A DNA stretch of 64,000 nucleotides from an uncultured Lachnospiraceae bacterium (GCA_902788035.1 CADAIL010000001.1:1-64000); one strand, 5' to 3'. Shown: positions 50,252 through 60,110, counted from the first letter of the stretch. Numbers and translations are program-made. The notes: generated by a model not told the origin, from the letters alone.

Positions 50252-52153
50252 TCACCTCATTCCGCTGTAGTCTGCCTTGCCGGCATCCATGGATTTCTCT
50301 TCAAAACAGACACCGCCGCCGTAAGACCTCTCCCCGCAGCCGGAGCACATCTGTCTGCAGTTGGGCGTGATTTCTGCCCGGAGGGCACGTTCCCATTCAC
50401 GGATGAACCATTTTTTCGTCACTCCGACATCTATGAAATCCCATGGAAGAACTTCGTCAAGAGGTCTGTTCCTCAGTGTGTAGAATTCATGGTCGATTCC
50501 GCAAGCGGCAAATGCGTCCATCCATATATCCATATGAAAATAGTCAGTCCATGCGTCGTACATAGCCCCGTGCTCGTAAGCGTACAGAATGACTCTGGAG
50601 AGCTTTCGGTCTCCTCTGGCCAGAACGCCCTCAAGCACCGTCCCGTCCGCGTCGTGGTACTGATAGTGGATCGATTTCTGATTCTTCATCGATCGAATCT
50701 CACCCTTCACGAGGTGGGCAAAGGTCAGGTAATCTTCTCTGCGGAACATTGGAGCCCACTGGAAAGGAGTGAACGGCTTCGGGACGAAGAAGGAGGTGCT
50801 GACGTTGATATCACATTTGCCCCGTCTTTCCTCCTTGGGGATATCGTAGTAGACATCGCATATGGACTGGGCGAGATGCGCGATACCTTTGCGGTCGTCC
50901 TCCGTCTCAGTCGGAAGACCCAGCATGAAGTACAGTTTGACTTTGTTCCAGCCGCCCCTGAATGCCATAGCTGATCCGCCGAAAATATCGTCCTCGGTAA
51001 GGCCCTTGTTTATGACATTTCTGAGTCTCTGAGTTCCGGCTTCAGGTGCAAATGTCAGCGAGCTCTTCTTTATATCCTGCACCTTCTGCATGACATCGAG
51101 CGAGAAGTTGTCGATCCTGAGCGAAGGAAGGGAAATATTGACGGCCTGACTGTGGAACTTTTCGATAAGGTAATCCATAAGCTCCGGCAGCCGGCTGTAG
51201 TCGCTTGAACTTAAGGAACTTAGAGATATCTCCTCATGACCGGAATACTTCATCATGATATCTGCCTGTGATTTAAGGGTCTCAATATCCTTTTCGCGGA
51301 GCGGACGATACAGAATTCCCGCCTGACAGAAACGGCAGCCGCGGATGCAGCCGCGCATGATTTCGAGCGTCACGCGGTCCTGTGTTGGCCGCAGGTAGGG
51401 GACGAGAGGTTTTTTCGGGTAGGGAGCATTCGTGAAATCCATGCACGTCTGCTTGCGGACCTTATCGGGAAGATCCTCGTATTTTGGTTCGAATGCTTTT
51501 ATTGTCCCGTCCTCATTGTATGAGACACAAAGGAGCGAGGGCACGTATATGCCCTCGATCTTCGCTGCTCTGTGAAGGAACTCTTCCCGCGAGACACCGT
51601 TTGTTTTGCACTCCTTATACACATCCATAAGGGTGTCCATCACTGTCTCTGACTCGCCTATGTAAAAGAGATCAAAGAAATCCGCGATCGGTTCCGGATT
51701 ATAGGTGCAGGGACCGCCGCCCATGACAATAGGGCAGTTCCCGCCGCGGTCTTTGGAAAGAAGCGGTATCCCGGCCAGGTCAAGGACCTGAAGAATATTG
51801 GTGTAGCAGAGTTCGTACTGGATTGTGATACCGAGAAAATCAAAGTCTTTTACCGGCTCCTGGGACTCCAGGGCGAAGAGCGGAATGTTCCGCTCTTTCA
51901 TGATCTTATGAAGATCCGGCCACGGGGAGTATACTCTCTCGCACCACGTATCTGCTCTTTGGTTCAGCTGTTCGTAGATGATCTGAATGCCCAGATGGGA
52001 CATGCCGATCTCGTAGACATCCGGGAAGCACATGCAGTAGCGGATATCCACAGAATTCTTATCTTTGACAATGGTATTGATCTCATTGCCGATGTATCTG
52101 GCAGGCCGTTCCACCTGGCGCAGAATACGGTCTGACAAAAACGGTTCTCTCAT
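50252..52153 (-). CDS. TIGR03960 family B12-binding-type radical SAM protein
   Basis: The 633-residue protein has an N-terminal cobalamin-binding-like domain (IGMSHLGIQIIYEQLNQR, IVMGGGPCTYNPEPIADFFD). The radical-SAM core carries the cluster motif MRGCIRGCRFCQAGI (CxxxCxxC) near residue 270. Further Cys in the C-terminal part (CRQMCSGCGERSYGGG) may hold a second cluster. The substrate is unknown. Its ATG at 52153 follows GGAGG from the second copy of the 44-nt tandem repeat. Confidence 0.92.
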   Translation of the reverse strand: MREPFLSDRILRQVERPARYIGNEINTIVKDKNSVDIRYCMCFPDVYEIGMSHLGIQIIYEQLNQRADTWCERVYSPWPDLHKIMKERNIPLFALESQEPVKDFDFLGITIQYELCYTNILQVLDLAGIPLLSKDRGGNCPIVMGGGPCTYNPEPIADFFDLFYIGESETVMDTLMDVYKECKTNGVSREEFLHRAAKIEGIYVPSLLCVSYNEDGTIKAFEPKYEDLPDKVRKQTCMDFTNAPYPKKPLVPYLRPTQDRVTLEIMRGCIRGCRFCQAGILYRPLREKDIETLKSQADIMMKYSGHEEISLSSLSSSDYSRLPELMDYLIEKFHSQAVNISLPSLRIDNFSLDVMQKVQDIKKSSLTFAPEAGTQRLRNVINKGLTEDDIFGGSAMAFRGGWNKVKLYFMLGLPTETEDDRKGIAHLAQSICDVYYDIPKEERRGKCDINVSTSFFVPKPFTPFQWAPMFRREDYLTFAHLVKGEIRSMKNQKSIHYQYHDADGTVLEGVLARGDRKLSRVILYAYEHGAMYDAWTDYFHMDIWMDAFAACGIDHEFYTLRNRPLDEVLPWDFIDVGVTKKWFIREWERALRAEITPNCRQMCSGCGERSYGGGVCFEEKSMDAGKADYSGMR

Positions 52154-52240
52154 AAAACCTCCGTAAGGGTAATTTGAGCGATGAAGACTGCCTGCGGAAA
52201 ACCTCCGTATGGAATTTTGAGCGGCGACGATTACCTGCGG
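52154..52240. repeat. 44-nt tandem duplication carrying a ribosome binding site
   Basis: Two copies (52154-52196 and 52198-52240) share AAAACCTCCGTA, AATTTGAGCG and CCTGCGG. On the minus strand each contains GGAGGTTTT. The copy further upstream in transcription includes the end of hisIE with its stop codon. The other supplies the Shine-Dalgarno of the TIGR03960 gene. Confidence 0.75.
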
Positions 52241-53511
52241 GCAAGTTCAGCTGTAATATCGTCCCATGTGACGCCCCGCTCTACCATGAGTACCATCAGG
52301 TGGTACAGGTAATCAGAAACCTCGTATTTGATCTCCTCGGAATCCGGATTTTTTGCAGCTATGATGATCTCAGTGTTCTCCTCTCCGACCTTCTTCAGGA
52401 TCTTGTCGATTCCCTTATCGAAGAGATAGTTCGTGTAAGAACCTTCTTTCGGATGTTTCTTCCGGTCCTTAATTACATCGTAAACATCCTGGAAAACATG
52501 CAGAGGATTCGTGTCATCATAGGAAGTTCTTGCGAGGGTCCTGTAGAAGCAGCTTCGGTTGCCGGTGTGGCAGGCTGCGCCGATCTGGGCTACTTTGGCA
52601 AGGATCGTATCGTTGTCGCAGTCGATTTTCAGCTCTTTCACATACTGGAAATGACCGCTCGTTTCTCCCTTGACCCAGAGGCTCTGGCGGCTGCGGGAGA
52701 AATACGTCATTTTGCCGGTCTCGAGTGTCTTTTTAAAGCTCATCTCATTCATGTAAGCCAGCATAAGGACTTCATCGTTCTTATAATCCTGAACAATAAC
52801 TGGCACAAGACCCTTCTCGTCTGTCTTCATCTCCGACCAGTCTATGGAGGACGTTAAGATGTTCATCTCTATACCGCGCTCGATTGCCCGGACCTTCACC
52901 TTCGTGAGATCCAGATTTCTCTGGCTGACAAATCCGCCGGAGATGCCGGTTATGTTGCCGGAAGCAAGAAGATCAAGTACCTGCTCCTCCCCCGCGTGGT
53001 TCACATGCAGAAGGACGCGGAGTTCTGTCATTGGAGCGACCTCTTTCTCGATGTTGTCGAGAAGGACCAGCCTTGAGGCGTACTGCTCAATGATATCTCT
53101 GTTATCTGTATATTCATTGGTGTCGGCGATAGTGACACCGATTTTATCTTTTCCGAAGCGTTTGGAAACTTCCTCCATAAAGCGAATATTCTCAGGCTTT
53201 CCACCGTTCAGCAGTGCCTGGGCAGCGCCTGCGTAGATGAGTTTTTTTACATCCTCCGGGCGCTTCACGTTGCCGGCGACGATGACCGGGACCTGGGAGG
53301 AGGCGCAGATATCTTTGATGCAGGCGATAGCCTCATCATGCTCCGCGTCTGACTTTGAGAAATCGAACACAAGAAGGCTGTCCGCCCCGTGATCGCTGTA
53401 TATCATAGCCAGCTCGGATACGTTTCCTGATGCAAATGCGTTTTTCTGACCGAATCCCGAAACAGCGCGTCCCTTCAGCAGATAGATACAGGGAACAAGT
53501 AATTTTTTCAT
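52231..53511 (-). CDS. hisIE: HisIE with an N-terminal, apparently inactive HisF-like barrel
   Basis: Residues about 1-225 resemble a HisF/HisA TIM barrel ([39 protein letters not shown]). About 225-330 is HisI, the phosphoribosyl-AMP cyclohydrolase with zinc ligands in [19 protein letters not shown] and GNRSCFY. About 335-426 is HisE, the phosphoribosyl-ATP pyrophosphohydrolase ([27 protein letters not shown]). In HisF the first motif reads CLDVKDG; here it reads CIYLLKG, so the catalytic Asp is lost. The start at 53511 has AAGGAG about 11 nt upstream; an ATG nine codons earlier overlaps hisD. Confidence 0.88.
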   Translation of the reverse strand: MKKLLVPCIYLLKGRAVSGFGQKNAFASGNVSELAMIYSDHGADSLLVFDFSKSDAEHDEAIACIKDICASSQVPVIVAGNVKRPEDVKKLIYAGAAQALLNGGKPENIRFMEEVSKRFGKDKIGVTIADTNEYTDNRDIIEQYASRLVLLDNIEKEVAPMTELRVLLHVNHAGEEQVLDLLASGNITGISGGFVSQRNLDLTKVKVRAIERGIEMNILTSSIDWSEMKTDEKGLVPVIVQDYKNDEVLMLAYMNEMSFKKTLETGKMTYFSRSRQSLWVKGETSGHFQYVKELKIDCDNDTILAKVAQIGAACHTGNRSCFYRTLARTSYDDTNPLHVFQDVYDVIKDRKKHPKEGSYTNYLFDKGIDKILKKVGEENTEIIIAAKNPDSEEIKYEVSDYLYHLMVLMVERGVTWDDITAELARR

Positions 53512-53530
53512 ACGTGGTATATCTCCTTGG

Positions 53531-54817
53531 TCATTCAAATCTCACGTGGATCGAGTTCGCGTGTGCAGTCAGCCCTTCCGCTTTCGCAAAGTTCTCAACA
53601 TCTTCATGGAGGGCAGCAAGAGCTTCCCGTGAGCTGTAGATGATACTCGTCTTTTTGATAAAGTCGTCGACAGAAAGGGCCGAGAAGAACTTGGCGGTCC
53701 CGTTGGTCGGGAGGACATGGTTGGGGCCGGCGAAATAATCTCCGAGAGGCTCGCTGGAATGTTCGCCGATAAAGATGGCCCCTGCGTTTTTGATCCTGGT
53801 CATGAGCAGGAACGGATCGCGGGTGACGATCTCGAGATGTTCGGGCGCGATCTCGTTGACGGCCGTGATGGCATCGTCCATTGATTTTGCGACAAGAATG
53901 CGGCCGAAATTATCAAGAGACTTTTTAATGATTGCCGATCTGCTGAGGACCTTGAGATACTCGTCGACCTCACGGCTTACATCTTCCGCGAGCTTCCTGG
54001 ACGTAGTGACCAGAATGCATGATGCGAGCTCGTCATGCTCTGCCTGGGAGAGAAGGTCCGCCGCGACAAAATGAGCATTTGCACTGTCATCCGCGAGCAC
54101 GGTGACCTCGGAAGGGCCGGCTACGGAATCTATGGATACGTGTCCGTAGACAGCTTTCTTAGCCAGGGCGACGAAAATATTGCCCGGTCCCGTGATCTTA
54201 TCGACTTTTTTGAGGCTCTCGGTACCGTAAGCCATGGCAGCGATGGCCTGAGCGCCGCCGACCTTGTAGATTGTGCCTACGCCGGCTTCTTTGGCGGCGA
54301 CCAGAGTTGTCGGGGTGATTTTTCCGTCCTTTCCTGGAGGTGTGCACATTACTATTTCAGGTACACCGGCTACCTGTGCAGGGATGACGTTCATGAGAAC
54401 AGATGACGGATAGGCAGCTTTTCCTCCCGGGACATAAACGCCTGCCCTCTGAAGGGGAGTCACTCTCTGTCCGAGTACCATCCCGTTCTCTGTAGTGAAC
54501 CAGCTCTCCTGCTTTTCGTGTTCATGAAAAGCACGGATACGGGCGATTGCCCTTTTTATGACTTCAATGAGATCCTTGTCTACCTTCTCGTAAGCTTCCG
54601 CTTCCTCTTCAGGTGTGACAATGAAATTCCCGGCACATATCTCGGCTTTGTCGAAATTTTTTGTGTACTCGAAAACAGCTTCGTCGCCGCGCTCTCTTAC
54701 ATTTTTGATGATATCCGCGACGATAGCTTCCTCCCTGGGGTAGCTGTCAGGGCTTCGCTTCAGCATATTTGTGAGAATCGATCCGAAGACTTCCTCGTTC
54801 AGTTCCAAAATCTGCAT
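53531..54817 (-). CDS. hisD: Histidinol dehydrogenase
   Basis: HisD oxidises L-histidinol to histidine in two NAD-dependent steps with zinc. [34 protein letters not shown] and [16 protein letters not shown] are intact, and AEHDE and [20 protein letters not shown] supply metal and base residues. Length (428 aa) is normal. It follows hisG by 17 nt. Confidence 0.96.
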   Translation of the reverse strand: MQILELNEEVFGSILTNMLKRSPDSYPREEAIVADIIKNVRERGDEAVFEYTKNFDKAEICAGNFIVTPEEEAEAYEKVDKDLIEVIKRAIARIRAFHEHEKQESWFTTENGMVLGQRVTPLQRAGVYVPGGKAAYPSSVLMNVIPAQVAGVPEIVMCTPPGKDGKITPTTLVAAKEAGVGTIYKVGGAQAIAAMAYGTESLKKVDKITGPGNIFVALAKKAVYGHVSIDSVAGPSEVTVLADDSANAHFVAADLLSQAEHDELASCILVTTSRKLAEDVSREVDEYLKVLSRSAIIKKSLDNFGRILVAKSMDDAITAVNEIAPEHLEIVTRDPFLLMTRIKNAGAIFIGEHSSEPLGDYFAGPNHVLPTNGTAKFFSALSVDDFIKKTSIIYSSREALAALHEDVENFAKAEGLTAHANSIHVRFE

Positions 54818-54834
54818 TCTTATTCCTCTCTCTC

Positions 54835-55485
54835 TTACGCATTCTGCTTCTGCAGCTCATTTCTGAGCTTTGTGATGATTTCGGAGATGCGCTCATTTTC
54901 CATCTTCATACTGACCTGATTCACGACCATGCGGGCGCTCAGAGGAATGACCTCATCGAGGACTTCCAGTCCGTTGGCCTTAAGAGTGGATCCGGTCTCA
55001 ACGATATCGACGATGACTTCGGATAGACCGACGATCGGAGCAAGTTCGATGGATCCGTTCAGCTTGATGATTTCCACGGTCTGATGCTTTTTGTTGAGGA
55101 AATAGTCCTTGGTGATTGCCGGGTATTTGGTGGCAACGCGGATCATCTCACCGCTGTCAAGGTATTTTTTAGCTGACCTTGGTCCGCACACGCACATCCG
55201 GCACCTGCCGAAGCCGAGGTCCAGCACCTCATATAGCTTTTTGTTCTCTTCGATGATCGTGTCTCTGCCCACGATACCTATATCGGCAGCGCCGTAGTAG
55301 ACATAGGTCGGTACATCCGGCCCTTTAGCCAGAAAGAATCTGAGCCCGAGTTCCTCGTTCGTAAATATCAGCTTTCGTGTATCTTTATCCATGGCACCGG
55401 CAGTGTCGATTCCGCACCTTTCAAAAAGGTTCAGGGTCTGTCTTGCCAGCCGGCCTTTTGTGAGGGCTACTGTTAAATATCTCAT
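54835..55485 (-). CDS. hisG: ATP phosphoribosyltransferase, short form
   Basis: HisG starts histidine synthesis by joining ATP and PRPP. The 216-residue short form lacks the regulatory C-terminal domain and depends on HisZ, which is encoded just upstream. TVALTKGRLA, DIGIVGRD and the PRPP loop IVDIVETGSTLKANGLEV are visible. Confidence 0.96.
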   Translation of the reverse strand: MRYLTVALTKGRLARQTLNLFERCGIDTAGAMDKDTRKLIFTNEELGLRFFLAKGPDVPTYVYYGAADIGIVGRDTIIEENKKLYEVLDLGFGRCRMCVCGPRSAKKYLDSGEMIRVATKYPAITKDYFLNKKHQTVEIIKLNGSIELAPIVGLSEVIVDIVETGSTLKANGLEVLDEVIPLSARMVVNQVSMKMENERISEIITKLRNELQKQNA

Positions 55486-55575
55486 AAAATCCTCCGTCCC
55501 ATTTTTCCGCTCATTTCATCGCAGCGGAACATTCTGTCTCAAGAATGCGAAGCGAGCCGATACAGGCTTGCCAGG

Positions 55576-56580
55576 TTATATCAAAGGAGATCTGCTCTGT
55601 CTGGATATCGCGTTCATCATCTGGTCGATATAGATTCCGACACCGACAGCGGGATAATCCTTGCCGAAGTTGCCGAGCAGGCTGTCATAGCGTCCGCCCT
55701 TGGCAATCGGCTCGCCTGTTCCCAGGGTCACCGCACTGAAAATGATTCCGGTGTAGTAATTATATTTTGAAAGATATCCGAAGTCGTAGGAGACATACTT
55801 TTCAAGACCTCGCTCCGTCATGAGACGATGGATATCCCTGAGCCTTAGTATCGCGCTCTTTTCTCTGGGTCCGAACGCATATTTCGAAGCTTCATCAATG
55901 ACTTCCGCGCCGCCGAAGAGCTGCGGAAGTTTTTCGAGAGCTTCCTTCAACCCCGAATCGAGGCCGGACTCGTCGAGAAGTTCACCGACGCCGAAAAAAT
56001 TCTTGTTGGAGATTAGTTTTCGGATGTTCTCCATCTTCTCAATATCGAGTCCTGTGGATTCCGCTATGGCCTTGAAGAAATCCACTTCTCCGACACTGAC
56101 CTGAAATTCCCTGATTCCTGCGGCCAGAATAATCTCGCACGTGAGAGCAATGATCTCGGCATCAGCCTCGGCGCTCTTATCTCCGATCAGCTCGACGCCC
56201 ATCTGTGTGGACTCTTTCAGCCGGCCCTGCAGTTCGGCGGAGTTTATAAACGTGCTGCCTTCGTAGCACAGCCGGACAGGCATTGCCTCCTCGGGAAAAT
56301 GCATGGACACAGCCCTCGCGACAGATGGCGTAAAGTCTGATCTTAGGACAAGTGTGTTGCCGTCGCGGTCAAAAAACTTGTACAGCTCGTTAGTCGGAGT
56401 CGTTCCGATGTCACTTGAGAAGACGTCAAAATACTCAATAGTCGGAGTCTCGATATTCTCGTAGCTGTATTTTTCAAATACTGACCGGATACTGTCCATT
56501 AGCTTTACTTTGGAATTCATTGTATCCCCGTAGAGGTCTCGGAACCCTTCCGGTGTGTGGATCACTCTGTTATTCATCAT
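55576..56580 (-). CDS. hisZ: ATP phosphoribosyltransferase regulatory subunit HisZ
   Basis: HisZ resembles histidyl-tRNA synthetase and partners short HisG. It begins TPEGFRDLYGDTMNSK and has the class II segments FDRDGNTLVLRSDFTPSVAR and YYTGIIFSAVTLGTG. The 334-residue length excludes an anticodon-binding domain, so it is not HisS. It overlaps the recU end by 11 nt. Confidence 0.93.
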   Translation of the reverse strand: MMNNRVIHTPEGFRDLYGDTMNSKVKLMDSIRSVFEKYSYENIETPTIEYFDVFSSDIGTTPTNELYKFFDRDGNTLVLRSDFTPSVARAVSMHFPEEAMPVRLCYEGSTFINSAELQGRLKESTQMGVELIGDKSAEADAEIIALTCEIILAAGIREFQVSVGEVDFFKAIAESTGLDIEKMENIRKLISNKNFFGVGELLDESGLDSGLKEALEKLPQLFGGAEVIDEASKYAFGPREKSAILRLRDIHRLMTERGLEKYVSYDFGYLSKYNYYTGIIFSAVTLGTGEPIAKGGRYDSLLGNFGKDYPAVGVGIYIDQMMNAISRQSRSPLI

Positions 56581-57115
56581 TTACCTCTTCTCTCTCATCA
56601 AGATCTTTCTGCAGGCCGATCAGAATGGGGACCATGCTATTCGTCTCCCTGAGAAAATATTCAGGGTCCAGCTCTTCATAGGTGAAGCTTTTCCGACCGC
56701 CGCTTATGCATCGCTCCCAGAACCTTGTGAGCTCTGAAAGCCGCATATAGTAGTAGGTGTGATTTTTACTGAAATAGATGATCAGGAAAGATACGCCGCC
56801 CTGCTCCTCAAATTCGCGCATGAATCTGACCTGATGCTCATGGATATTGGCAAGAGGGAACGTAAATACAGCGCACTCTTTTGCGTCAAAGCACACCGGA
56901 ATACCCTGGACTGCCCCCAGATAATCGACGGTACTCTTCTGGTCAAAGTAAGCCAGAGTGATATGCCTTGAGCTCTTGTCAATTTCAATCGGGGTGATCG
57001 GGGTGGGAACCTTCTGTATGACGGCCAGTTTTCGTTCTCTGTAGATTTCTATAGTGTAGTTGATGAGATCCTCCAGCGTCGAACCGCGGAGACCTCTCGA
57101 ATTCCATGTAGCCAT
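56570..57115 (-). CDS. recU: Holliday junction resolvase RecU
   Basis: RecU cleaves four-way junctions in Firmicutes. The N-terminal NSRGLRGSTLEDLINYTIEI, the KVPTPI segment, STVDYLGAVQGIPVCFDAKE (nuclease core) and FPLANIHEHQVRFM match the family. 181 residues is slightly short of Bacillus RecU. It heads an apparent coupled run into hisZ and follows lepB by one base. Confidence 0.92.
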   Translation of the reverse strand: MATWNSRGLRGSTLEDLINYTIEIYRERKLAVIQKVPTPITPIEIDKSSRHITLAYFDQKSTVDYLGAVQGIPVCFDAKECAVFTFPLANIHEHQVRFMREFEEQGGVSFLIIYFSKNHTYYYMRLSELTRFWERCISGGRKSFTYEELDPEYFLRETNSMVPILIGLQKDLDEREEVNDE

Positions 57116-57116
57116 A

Positions 57117-57665
57117 TCAGAGCCGTCCTATTTTATCAAGCGGCCAGTATCTTACCATGGCTTCCCCGAGTATTTCCTCGCGGCTTACAAAGGAATTCTG
57201 CCAGAACCTCGAATCATTGCTGTTATTGCGGTTGTCTCCCATTACAAAATAACAGCCTTCCGGCACCTCGTAGGGCCCGAAGGAACCGACCGGATCTTCC
57301 GGGCAGAAGCTGTCAGGGAGAGGATCAGATGCCCCGTCGATATAGACCTTTCCGTCTACAATGAGGACCGTCTCGCCCGGCATGCCGATAATACGTTTAA
57401 TATATTTTTTTGACTCGTCATCCGGGAACTTAAAAATAATGATGTCGAATCTCTCGGGATCATGTGATCTGTACGCGAGACGGTTGCCGAATATGCGATC
57501 ATTGACCATGATCGTGTTTTCCATCGATGACGACGGAATTTTCGCGTTTATGAGAATGACTCCGTTCACGACAGAGACGAATACAACGACAAAAACGAGC
57601 ATCTGTACATAGGAGATGATTTCGTCTTTTATAGAAGTTTTCTGTGACTCTTTTTCAGCTTTCAT
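57117..57665 (-). CDS. lepB: Signal peptidase I (second copy)
   Basis: A second type I signal peptidase, 182 residues, with one N-terminal membrane segment (YVQMLVFVVVFVSVVNGVI). The catalytic Ser lies in IPSSSMENTI, the Lys in KKYIKRIIGMPGE, and the GDNRNNSNDSRF box is present. It is clearly diverged from the copy at 35793-36371 in loops and N-terminus, so a distinct substrate set is possible. It lies directly before recU. Confidence 0.93.
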   Translation of the reverse strand: MKAEKESQKTSIKDEIISYVQMLVFVVVFVSVVNGVILINAKIPSSSMENTIMVNDRIFGNRLAYRSHDPERFDIIIFKFPDDESKKYIKRIIGMPGETVLIVDGKVYIDGASDPLPDSFCPEDPVGSFGPYEVPEGCYFVMGDNRNNSNDSRFWQNSFVSREEILGEAMVRYWPLDKIGRL

Positions 57666-57708
57666 CTGATGCGTTAACTTCCTTTGATTTATACTTTGCG
57701 GAATATAT

Positions 57709-58704
57709 TCACCCGGGTGTGTTCTGTGAAAGACCGAGCTTTTCGAGTATCCGCTCCTCTTCCGAAGTGAGTGGGGCCTTCACGGTCATCCCGGATATGT
57801 ATGAAAAATCTCCCTCGGCTGTCGGGAAAATAATTCTTTCGGCATGGAGAAAATGATGCCAAAGACCTGTTTCCTTTTTAAGTATCCCGGCAAGTTCCCT
57901 GTCTCCGTACTTTACATCACCGATGACGGGGGCTCCGAGCCATGCCAGATGGCTTCGGATCTGATGAGTCCTGCCCGTTATAAGGTCGATGTCGAGCAGC
58001 GAGTATATGCCTGTCTTTGAGAGCACCCTTACACCGGTCGCGATATGGGAAAAGCCCTGACCATTATTACGGCGAATCGTGACCTTGTTGGCTGCAGGAT
58101 CCTTTTTGAGATAAGCCTCATAGATCCCATCCTTTATCTCCCCGCTCACGATGGTAAGGTAATGCTTTTTCACATCCCGGGACTTAATGATTCCGGAGAG
58201 GAACTGTGAACCCTTAAGGCTCTTCCCGCAGAGTACGAGTCCGCTCGTGTTCCGGTCAAGTCTGTTGACCGGGGCCGGATGGAACGTTCGGAGTTCTTCC
58301 TGTGAGATATTTCCTGAGGCCAGAAGATAATTTGTTAAATCTGACGCAAGACTGCCGCCTCCCGCGCGCTCGGGCTGTGACAGGATTCCGGGCGGCTTGT
58401 TTACAATCAGTATATCTTCATCCTCATATAGGACACAGGAGGCAAAATCAAAGGTATTGAAAGCCGGCGTTTTTGCAGGATGTGCTTCGGAGAATTTCGC
58501 GTACGTCTCGTCAGAGAAAAAGAGACGTACGGAATCCGACAAAGCCAGCATCTCATTGCCCAGAGCTTTTTTACCGTTCAGTGTTATGTTCTTTTTTCTG
58601 AGCATCTTATAGATAAAGCTCTTAGGCGCATTTGGCAGCAGCTTAGCCAGATATTTGTCGAATCTCTGCCCTGACTCGTTTTTTCCGATAGTAAATTCTT
58701 TCAT
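57709..58704 (-). CDS. RluC/RluD-type pseudouridine synthase
   Basis: The N-terminal S4 domain (SGQRFDKYLAKLLPNAPKSF) is followed by the catalytic PVNRLDRNTSGLVLCGKS with the nucleophilic Asp, and RTHQIRSHLAWLGAPVIGD. The target site in rRNA cannot be told. The start at 58704 is taken because the preceding gene ends at 58727; the frame runs further but would overlap. The ribosome site is weak. Confidence 0.9.
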   Translation of the reverse strand: MKEFTIGKNESGQRFDKYLAKLLPNAPKSFIYKMLRKKNITLNGKKALGNEMLALSDSVRLFFSDETYAKFSEAHPAKTPAFNTFDFASCVLYEDEDILIVNKPPGILSQPERAGGGSLASDLTNYLLASGNISQEELRTFHPAPVNRLDRNTSGLVLCGKSLKGSQFLSGIIKSRDVKKHYLTIVSGEIKDGIYEAYLKKDPAANKVTIRRNNGQGFSHIATGVRVLSKTGIYSLLDIDLITGRTHQIRSHLAWLGAPVIGDVKYGDRELAGILKKETGLWHHFLHAERIIFPTAEGDFSYISGMTVKAPLTSEEERILEKLGLSQNTPG

Positions 58705-58726
58705 AATAAAATCGAATCCGTTGTAC

Positions 58727-59329
58727 TCACAGCGAGATTTGTGTGAGGAATATCCAGATCGTCTGCTCAAGGTCGTAATCCGGATACCTTGAGTCAGGCT
58801 TGAATTTTACGTCCCGGAGCGATTCGGAATGTTCATTCATTGAATCGAGGCGTTCCAGAAAGTGCTTTCGGTCTGTCATTAGAGCAACATTCGATCCGAT
58901 GCCGTTTGAGCGCAGCACCTTTTTGATATAGTCAGCGGTGAATTTCGGATCCCCTTTTTTTTCGGTTACCAGTCCGACGACAGTGTTTCCGCATATTGCA
59001 AATGCATCCACCATAGTACTGGCAGTCTCATGGGTCACATAGAGCTCGTATGCCATCGTGAGTGTTCCCGCATGCTCCTCGATTTCTTTGTACTCGTCCT
59101 CCGGAATCGACGAGTGAGTATATACCATTACGAGGCTTACAAATGCCATGGCGAATGGGATGACAAGCACCAGAGCTATTACTGTCAGAAGATTTCTCTC
59201 GGTTCCGTAAACAATGATACCGGCCACAAACACTGCCGCCGGAAAAAGAACTGTTATGATTGTGATAAGGAGCCGTCTCATCCGTTCATAGCGGAAATAC
59301 CCGAACTGACCTTTTGTAGCTTTCTGCAT
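58727..59329 (-). CDS. Hypothetical two-pass membrane protein
   Basis: I do not recognise this family. The 200-residue chain starts with a basic stretch, then two hydrophobic segments (about 18-42 and 47-70). A soluble domain of about 125 residues follows, likely cytoplasmic. It contains AFAICGNTVVGLVTEKKG and DYIKKVLRSNGIGSNVALMT, which could form an alpha/beta fold. No catalytic motif stands out. It lies 23 nt before the RluD-type gene. Confidence 0.72.
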   Translation of the reverse strand: MQKATKGQFGYFRYERMRRLLITIITVLFPAAVFVAGIIVYGTERNLLTVIALVLVIPFAMAFVSLVMVYTHSSIPEDEYKEIEEHAGTLTMAYELYVTHETASTMVDAFAICGNTVVGLVTEKKGDPKFTADYIKKVLRSNGIGSNVALMTDRKHFLERLDSMNEHSESLRDVKFKPDSRYPDYDLEQTIWIFLTQISL

Positions 59330-59431
59330 AATTCTCCTGATACCTTGTTTTGATGTCGATGATACGTCTGTTCACTGATAGGCTATTGTAACACACATTT
59401 GCCCCTTGTGCACGATTTCTTTTATGCCCGC

Positions 59432-60097
59432 TCAACCGAGGAGCTCATAATAATCCTGAATAAAGAAGTCCGCCTCTCTCTCTTTCTGTTCCCGCACATT
59501 TTCGGAGTAAGTGTCGTAGACAGCCGCCACTGTCATTCCCGCCCGCTTACCGGACAAGATTCCGATCGGTATATCCTCAAAAACTAGGCAGGAAGAGGGG
59601 GAGGTGCCGAGTTTCTCGGCAGTATAGAGATAGACATCCGGCTCCGGCTTGCTGGCCGTTACGTCATCGCAGGTGGTTATCACATCGAAGTACTCGGAGA
59701 TGCCGTGAATACGAAGAATCTCCTCGATGAGCCGCAGATGGTTGCTGGACGCGATCGCCATCCGCACACCGTTTTCCGCCATTTTGCCAATGAGTTCCCG
59801 TGCGCCGGGCTTCAGCGGAATGTCATGCCTGTACTTATATTCGGCCATGTCGATCCATGTCTGACCGATTTCCTCGATGGAGTCTGAAATTCCGAATCTT
59901 TCCCGGAAATATTCGGCGACTTCGGTGAATCGAAGGCCTTCCAGTTCGCGCTGAAGATTCTCAGGAACTTCAATCCCGAACCTCTCGAGATATTCGATAT
60001 CGATTTCACCCCACATGCCCATCGAGTCGATCAGCGTGCCGTCGAGATCGAAAATGACCGCTTCGTAATCCAATATATTCGGAACTTTTCTGTTCAA
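59432..60097 (-). CDS. HAD-superfamily hydrolase (beta-phosphoglucomutase-like)
   Basis: A class I HAD phosphatase of 221 residues: DLDGTLIDSMGMWGEI supplies the nucleophile Asp, MAIASSNHLRL motif II, ASKPEPDVYLYTAEKLG the motif III Lys, and VFEDIPIGILSGKRAGM motif IV. A helical cap between motifs I and II fits subfamily I (PGMB/phosphoglycolate type). The substrate is not predictable. Confidence 0.88.
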   Translation of the reverse strand: MNRKVPNILDYEAVIFDLDGTLIDSMGMWGEIDIEYLERFGIEVPENLQRELEGLRFTEVAEYFRERFGISDSIEEIGQTWIDMAEYKYRHDIPLKPGARELIGKMAENGVRMAIASSNHLRLIEEILRIHGISEYFDVITTCDDVTASKPEPDVYLYTAEKLGTSPSSCLVFEDIPIGILSGKRAGMTVAAVYDTYSENVREQKEREADFFIQDYYELLG

Positions 60098-60110
60098 AAT
60101 AAAATCCTTT

